Positions 5,572 to 9,960 of a stretch of 9,960 nt of DNA are shown one piece after another. The notes under the pieces were generated by a model. It did no database searches and was not told the DNA's origin. It worked only from the letters and a program-made list of their open reading frames with translations. Where the stretch lies: NCBI GenBank assembly GCA_041655055.1, contig JBBAGE010000089.1, forward strand, positions 1-9,960. Direction: 5' to 3'. The position numbers and the translations under genes are program-made. Numbering within the stretch: the stretch's first letter is position 1; each line of letters begins with the position of its first letter. Origin of the DNA: JBBAGE01 sp041655055 (lineage in GTDB: Bacteria > Pseudomonadota > Alphaproteobacteria > Rhodobacterales > Rhodobacteraceae).

Positions 5572-6324
5572 ATGTTTGGAATTGATCTTTTCGATGCGGC
5601 CTTTTTGCCCGCCATGCTGGTGGCATTGACGGGCGGGGCGATTTCGTTTCTTTCGCCCTGCGTGTTGCCGATTGTGCCGCCCTATCTGGCCTATATGAGC
5701 GGGATCAGCATGTCGGAACTGGCGGGCGAAGATGGCGCGCGCCGCCGCCCGATCATCCCGGCGCTGTTTTTCGTGCTGGGCCTGTCTACGGTATTCTTGC
5801 TGCTGGGGTTCACCGCATCGGCGCTGGGATATTTCTTTCTGTCCAATTCGCAGCTGTTTTCGATTATCGCCGGGCTGGTGGTCATGGCCTTCGGGCTGCA
5901 TTTCCTCGGCATTCTGCGGATCGGTTTTCTGAACCGCGAAGCGCGGATTGATGCGCCCGACAGCGGTGGCACCGCCTTTGGCGCCTATTTGCTGGGGCTT
6001 GCCTTTGCCTTTGGCTGGACGCCGTGTCTGGGGCCGATTCTGGGCATGATCCTGACGCTTGCGGCCAATGACGGATCAATCGCGCGTGGCACCGGCTTGC
6101 TTGCGGTCTATGCGGCGGGGCTGGGCATTCCGTTCTTGCTGGTCGCGGCCTTTTTCCCGCGTATGCGCGGGGTGATGGGCTTCATGCGCCGGCATATGGA
6201 CCGGATCGAGCGGATCATGGGTCTCTTGCTCTGGAGCATTGGGCTGATGATGCTGACCGGCGGATTTTCGCGATTTTCATGGTGGCTGCTTGAAACCTTT
6301 CCGATACTGCAATCGGTCGGATGA
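5572..6324 (+). CDS. ccdA: Cytochrome c biogenesis protein CcdA (DsbD beta-domain-like thiol:disulfide transporter)
   Basis: This 250-aa integral membrane protein of the CcdA/DsbD transmembrane family carries reducing equivalents from cytoplasmic thioredoxin across the inner membrane, typically to keep apocytochrome c and its thioredoxin-like partner reduced. The paired cysteines lie in the expected proline-flanked motifs: C30 in SPCVLPIVPPY and C152 in TPCLGPILG. Six hydrophobic segments can be seen, at about 12-42, 62-90, 96-116, 135-165, 175-195 and 215-235. Its length is normal for short CcdA. The ATG has AGGGGG at 5561-5566, 5 nt upstream. A 55-bp gap separates it from the downstream hydrolase-like gene, and it is divergent from the TusA-like gene. 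A role in heavy-metal resistance or another thiol pathway is possible, as no cytochrome c maturation partner is nearby. Confidence 0.93.
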   Translation: MFGIDLFDAAFLPAMLVALTGGAISFLSPCVLPIVPPYLAYMSGISMSELAGEDGARRRPIIPALFFVLGLSTVFLLLGFTASALGYFFLSNSQLFSIIAGLVVMAFGLHFLGILRIGFLNREARIDAPDSGGTAFGAYLLGLAFAFGWTPCLGPILGMILTLAANDGSIARGTGLLAVYAAGLGIPFLLVAAFFPRMRGVMGFMRRHMDRIERIMGLLLWSIGLMMLTGGFSRFSWWLLETFPILQSVG

Positions 6325-6333
6325 ACATGCGCC

Positions 6334-6362
6334 TTTTTCCCGCCGCTTTCCTGCGCTAGTCT
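6334..6362 (+). promoter_or_regulatory. Weak candidate promoter for the hydrolase-P450 pair
   Basis: TAGTCT (6357-6362) in the 55-bp gap after ccdA could be a -10 element. The sequence 17 nt upstream (TTTTTC, 6334-6339) is a poor -35. The gap holds no terminator-like hairpin, so read-through from ccdA is as likely. Confidence 0.2.
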
Positions 6363-6379
6363 GATCGGGTGAGGGTGTG

Positions 6380-7633
6380 ATGAGTGATGTGGTCAATGGT
6401 CAGCGCGGCGTCGCCGTCAAAACCCGCCGGGTGTTTTATATTCCCGGCTATGATCCGTTTCCGCCGCGCCGTTACCGCGAACTCTATCGCCGCGAAAGTG
6501 CGCTGCAGGCGAAAATTTCTGGCTATGAGATTGCGTTGGCCCCCAAATCCGCGCGCGGTGGCGATTTTGGCTGGCATATTCGGGCCACAATCGGCGGCCA
6601 GCGGACCGAAACCGATATGGATGTGCTGGTCTGGTCGGATATCGTGCGCGATTCCATGGGGGCGGGGATTGCCGCCACCTATGCGCAAATGGCCCGCACC
6701 GCATGGATTTATATCGCAAGCGGCACGCTGTGGCGGTTGATGTGGCTGCGCAAGGGGCCCGTGATCGCGGCGCTTTACCCGGTGGTGATGCTGCTGGGGC
6801 AATTGGCGCTGGCGCTGGCGCTGATGTGGCTGACCATGGCAGCGGTGAGGCAACTGAGCTTTGGCCTGGCACAAGGCTGGGCGCATGCGCTTGGCCTTGT
6901 GGCGGGCGCGGGGCTTGGGATCGGCTTGCTGCACTGGTTTCGTGCGCGCGATGGCCGGTTTCTGGCCTATTATCTGATGCATGATTACGCCTTTAGCGCG
7001 CGCCACCGCGGCGCCAATCCGCCCGCACTGGAAGCCCGCATGGCCGAATTTGGTGACAAGATCGCGCAGGCTTTGGCCAGCGATGTCGATGAGGTGCTGG
7101 TGATCGGCCACAGTTCCGGCGCGCATCTGGCGGTGTCGATATTGGCCGATCTGATCCGCGCGGGCAGGGTGCCCGCAGGCGGCGCGGCCCTTGGTTTTTT
7201 ATCGCTGGGGCAGGTGATCCCGATGGTGTCCTTTCTGCCCGAAGCTACGCGTCTGCGCCGTGATCTGCATGATCTGAGCCGCAGCGATCAGCTTGCCTGG
7301 ATCGATATCAGCGCGCCCGGCGATGGCTGTTCCTTTGCGCTTTGCGATCCGGTTGCGGTCAGCGGCGTGGCGCCTGATCACGGCAAGCGCTGGCCGCTGG
7401 TGGTATCGGCGGCATTCACCAAGACCTTGCGGCCCGAAACCTGGGCGGCGCTGCGCTGGCGGTTTTTTCGGCTGCATTTTCAATATCTTTGCGCCTTTGA
7501 TGCCCCCGGCGATTACGATTATTTTCAGATCACGGCCGGGCCGAAAACACTGGCTGCGCGCTATGCGGGCCGCGCGCCCTCGCGCAGCCGGGTGGATGTG
7601 GCGGCGTCGCGCTATACTGGGCGGGCGGCATGA
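6380..7633 (+). CDS. Membrane-embedded alpha/beta-hydrolase-like protein
   Basis: I do not recognise a named family for this 417-aa protein. Its C-terminal half has an alpha/beta-hydrolase nucleophile elbow, VLVIGHSSGAHLAVSIL, with GHSSG at 243-247 and S245 as the presumed nucleophile. The N-terminal strand FYIPGYDP (about 19-26) resembles the oxyanion-loop region. Between them lie two hydrophobic segments, about 128-156 and 168-187, that look like a transmembrane hairpin inserted into the fold. Acid and histidine partners cannot be assigned firmly; candidates include D315 or D323 and H334 or H366. ATG 6380 was chosen over GTG 6377 because GAGGG (6371-6375) then has a 4-nt spacer rather than 1. 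It overlaps the P450 gene by 4 bp (ATGA), implying coupled translation. An esterase or lipase acting on a membrane-soluble substrate is plausible, and a non-catalytic role cannot be excluded. Confidence 0.72.
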   Translation: MSDVVNGQRGVAVKTRRVFYIPGYDPFPPRRYRELYRRESALQAKISGYEIALAPKSARGGDFGWHIRATIGGQRTETDMDVLVWSDIVRDSMGAGIAATYAQMARTAWIYIASGTLWRLMWLRKGPVIAALYPVVMLLGQLALALALMWLTMAAVRQLSFGLAQGWAHALGLVAGAGLGIGLLHWFRARDGRFLAYYLMHDYAFSARHRGANPPALEARMAEFGDKIAQALASDVDEVLVIGHSSGAHLAVSILADLIRAGRVPAGGAALGFLSLGQVIPMVSFLPEATRLRRDLHDLSRSDQLAWIDISAPGDGCSFALCDPVAVSGVAPDHGKRWPLVVSAAFTKTLRPETWAALRWRFFRLHFQYLCAFDAPGDYDYFQITAGPKTLAARYAGRAPSRSRVDVAASRYTGRAA

Positions 7634-8991
7634 CGGCCCCACCCAAACCGGCATCACGGGCGGAAAAAGTGTCGCTATGGCGCTATATGCGGCTGTTTCG
7701 GGCCGATATTTTGTCGGCGCAACCGGGGCGGCTTTACCGGGCATGGATGGCCGAATTCCGCACGCCATTTTTTCGATCCTATCTGGTCAACCAGCCCGAA
7801 CTGCTGAACCAGATCTTGCGCGAACGGCCCGGCGATTTCCCCAAATCCGACCGCGTGGGCGAAGGGCTGCGCCCGCTGTTGGGCAATTCGGTGTTCCTGA
7901 CCAATGGCGCGACATGGCAGCGCCAGCGCCGCATCATCAATCCCGCATTCGAAGGGGGCCGGCTGCACCACACCTTTCCCGCCATGGTCGCGGCGGGTCA
8001 CGCGGCCGTGGCGCGGATCGCGGCCCTGCCCGGGCCCGATATCGAGATCGAGGCCGAGACCAGCCATGCCGCCGCCGATGTAATTTTCCGCACGTTATTT
8101 TCGATCCCGATTACCCATCATATCGCCCGGCAGGTATTCACCCAGTTTCGCGATTATCAACGCAGCCAGCCGATCCTGAACTTGGCGGCCTTTGTGCCGC
8201 TGCCGCGCTGGCTGCCCCGGCTGCATCGGCGGCGGATTCGCACGACGGCCCGCGCGATCCGCGCCCTGATCACCGATCTGACCGCTGCGCGTATGGCGGA
8301 AATCAAGGCGGGCACCGCGCCCGATGATCTGGCCACCAAGATCATGACCACCGCCGATCCGCTTACGGGCGCGCGATTTGATACGCAGGAAATGGTCGAT
8401 CAGGTAGCGATTTTTTTCCTGGCGGGGCATGAAACCAGCGCCTCGGCCATGGCCTGGGCGCTTCATCTGTTGGCGACCCATCCCGATGCGCAGGCCCGCG
8501 TGGCGGCCGAGGCTGCGGCCCTGGCCCACGATCCGGCGTTCGCGGATATGGCCCGGCTGCGCTATACGCGCGATGTGTTTCGCGAAGCGCTGCGGCTTTA
8601 TCCGCCGGTGCCGATGATGGTGCGCGAAGCGGCGGTGCCCACGCGATTTCGCGATCGCGATATTGCCCGGGGCGCGCAGATCGTGCTGTCGCCCTGGCAT
8701 CTGCAACGCCATGAACGATTGTGGGATAATCCCGATGCCTTTGACCCCGACCGCTTTGCGACCGAGAATGGCAAGGCCTGTCTGCGCGATGCCTATATGC
8801 CGTTTTCCGCCGGGGCGCGGATCTGCCCCGGCGCGGGATTTGCGATGATCGAGGGGGTCTTGCTGCTGGCGATGATCACCCGCGCCTTTCATCTGGCGCC
8901 GGCAGCGGGGCCGCCGCCGGTGCCTGTGGCGCATCTGACGGTGCGGGCGCAATCGGGGATCAGGCTGGCGCTGACGCCGCGCGCGGATTAG
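7630..8991 (+). CDS. Cytochrome P450 monooxygenase
   Basis: The 453-aa protein has all P450 signatures in order. They are the C-helix WQRQR (W96, R100), the I-helix AGHETS at 265-270, the K-helix ExxR (E319 to R322), a PERF-like FDPDRF at 371-376, and the haem loop FSAGARICPG with C399 as thiolate ligand. It would insert one oxygen atom into a substrate using electrons from separate redox partners. No ferredoxin or reductase gene lies in the window. The chain lacks a clear N-terminal membrane anchor, though it starts with a basic amphipathic stretch. The sequence looks more like the CYP4/CYP102-type branch (AGHETSA, ICPGAGFA) than typical actinobacterial P450s, suggesting fatty-acyl or terpenoid substrates, but that is inference and the CYP family is not assigned. 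Its start overlaps the hydrolase stop and its TAG overlaps the stop of the opposing MFS gene. Confidence 0.96.
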   Translation: MTAPPKPASRAEKVSLWRYMRLFRADILSAQPGRLYRAWMAEFRTPFFRSYLVNQPELLNQILRERPGDFPKSDRVGEGLRPLLGNSVFLTNGATWQRQRRIINPAFEGGRLHHTFPAMVAAGHAAVARIAALPGPDIEIEAETSHAAADVIFRTLFSIPITHHIARQVFTQFRDYQRSQPILNLAAFVPLPRWLPRLHRRRIRTTARAIRALITDLTAARMAEIKAGTAPDDLATKIMTTADPLTGARFDTQEMVDQVAIFFLAGHETSASAMAWALHLLATHPDAQARVAAEAAALAHDPAFADMARLRYTRDVFREALRLYPPVPMMVREAAVPTRFRDRDIARGAQIVLSPWHLQRHERLWDNPDAFDPDRFATENGKACLRDAYMPFSAGARICPGAGFAMIEGVLLLAMITRAFHLAPAAGPPPVPVAHLTVRAQSGIRLALTPRAD

Positions 8992-9960
8992 TTGCTGCGC
9001 GCCTGCGCCGGTTGCATCACCAGCCAGATCAGCGCCGCGCCCGCCAACACCAGAAAGGGTGCCATCGCCAGATTGACGGCCTGCCAGCCGGCCTCGGCGC
9101 TGCCGCCGGAACAGTTCATCAATCCGCCCGATGCCAGCGAGGCAATCGTTACGCCGCCAAAGACGATCATGTCGTTGACGCCCTGCACCCGGCCGCCTTC
9201 CTGTGGCGTATGCGCGGCGGTCAGCATGGCGGTTGCGCCGATAAAGCCAAAATTCCAACCGATGCCCAACAGGATCAGCGCGATATAGAATTGTTCAAGC
9301 TCGACCCCGGACAGGCCGATCACCCCCGCTGCCGCAAGGATCGCCAGCCCCAGCCCCACGATTTTTTCCACGCCAAAGCGCGCGATCAGATGGCCGGTGA
9401 AAAAGCTCGGGACGAACATCGCCAGCACATGCGCCGATACGATATTGGCCGCGTCATTTTGGGTAAAGCCACAGCCCACCACCGCCAGCGGGGTTGAGGT
9501 CATGACAAGGTTCATCAACGCATAGGACACCATGCCGATGATGATCGCCACGGCAATGCGCGGCGTGCGCAGCAATTCCCCGGTGCTGCGGCCCTTGGGC
9601 GCATCGGCGGCGGGGGGCCGGGGCGTGGGGATGCGCAGCCACAAAAACAGCAGCGCGCCGATCAGGTTGATCGCGATCACCGTCAGATAGCTGCCCAGAA
9701 ACGGGATGATCATCGTCTGGCTCGTGACCTTGACCAGTTGCGGCCCGATGATCGCGGCCGCAAGCCCGCCTGCCATCACATAGGAAATCGCCTTGGGGCG
9801 AAAGGCGGCCGATACGGTATCGGCGGCGGCAAAGCGCAAGAACCCCTGCGATGACATATAGACACCGGTAAACAGCGATCCGACCGTGAACAGCAGAAAG
9901 CTTTGCTGATAAAGCCCCCAGGCGCTGATCGTGGCCCCGATGATACCGCCCAGCGCGCCC
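8988..9960 (-). CDS. MFS transporter, C-terminal portion (5' end outside window)
   Basis: The frame is open to the window edge, giving at least 323 residues ending in QPAQARSN. About eight or nine hydrophobic segments can be seen. The first visible part reads GALGGIIGATISAW, followed by a central hydrophilic linker (RIPTPRPPAADAPKGRSTGELL) and a second helical bundle containing FTGHLIARFGVEKIVGLGLAI, which resembles the inter-helix motif of the second MFS half. This is the layout of a 12-helix major facilitator with the first helices missing. GFLRFAAADTVSAAFRPKAISYVMAGG resembles MFS_1 proteins common in Rhodobacterales. The substrate cannot be read. It converges on the P450 gene with overlapping stop codons (TTAG at 8988-8991) and no intervening terminator. 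Confidence 0.9.
   Translation of the reverse strand, partial: GALGGIIGATISAWGLYQQSFLLFTVGSLFTGVYMSSQGFLRFAAADTVSAAFRPKAISYVMAGGLAAAIIGPQLVKVTSQTMIIPFLGSYLTVIAINLIGALLFLWLRIPTPRPPAADAPKGRSTGELLRTPRIAVAIIIGMVSYALMNLVMTSTPLAVVGCGFTQNDAANIVSAHVLAMFVPSFFTGHLIARFGVEKIVGLGLAILAAAGVIGLSGVELEQFYIALILLGIGWNFGFIGATAMLTAAHTPQEGGRVQGVNDMIVFGGVTIASLASGGLMNCSGGSAEAGWQAVNLAMAPFLVLAGAALIWLVMQPAQARSN

Noticed and set aside
7293..8327. 344-codon plus-strand open frame across the hydrolase-P450 junction
   Set aside because: It is out of frame with both recognised proteins, Arg/Pro/Ala-rich without domains, and fully contained in their coding sequence.

Overview
The window looks like chromosomal DNA of an alphaproteobacterium, most likely a member of Rhodobacterales. 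It is GC-rich and densely packed. It carries a DctB/DctD-type two-component pair, and a long RNase E with an acidic insertion in its S1 region and an Ala/Pro/Glu-rich tail. The placement is inferred from protein family resemblance only. No insertion sequence, CRISPR array, tRNA, rRNA or phage gene was seen.

Layout. (1) Positions 1-1871, plus strand: the 3' end of a DctB-like sensor histidine kinase, then a DctD-like response regulator. A two-hairpin stretch resembling a terminator follows. The regulator lacks the GAFTGA loop that contacts sigma54 and has an altered Walker B motif. (2) Positions 1872-2362: a 491-bp non-coding leader before rne. It holds a candidate promoter, two convincing stem-loops, a strong intrinsic-terminator-like hairpin with a T5 run, and a small upstream ORF with a good ribosome binding site that runs through that terminator into the rne start. 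(3) Positions 2363-5197: rne (RNase E), with a long hairpin after it. (4) Positions 5252-5467, minus strand: a TusA-like sulfur carrier, divergent from a CcdA-like thiol-electron transporter (5572-6324). A 26-bp inverted repeat sits between them. (5) Positions 6380-8991, plus strand: a membrane-inserted alpha/beta-hydrolase-like protein, joined by a 4-bp ATGA overlap to a cytochrome P450. (6) Positions 8988-9960, minus strand: the C-terminal part of an MFS transporter, convergent with the P450, their stop codons overlapping.

How the parts may work together. The dctBD pair probably senses C4-dicarboxylates or a similar ligand, but its output mechanism looks non-canonical. rne has the architecture of a gene controlled through its leader: premature termination, translation of the upstream ORF, or release of a small RNA. 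TusA and CcdA both deal in thiol or sulfur chemistry, but the link is only positional. The hydrolase and P450 are translationally coupled and may act on one hydrophobic substrate at the membrane. The most interesting places for a second look are the rne leader, the degenerate DctD and the hydrolase-P450 pair.
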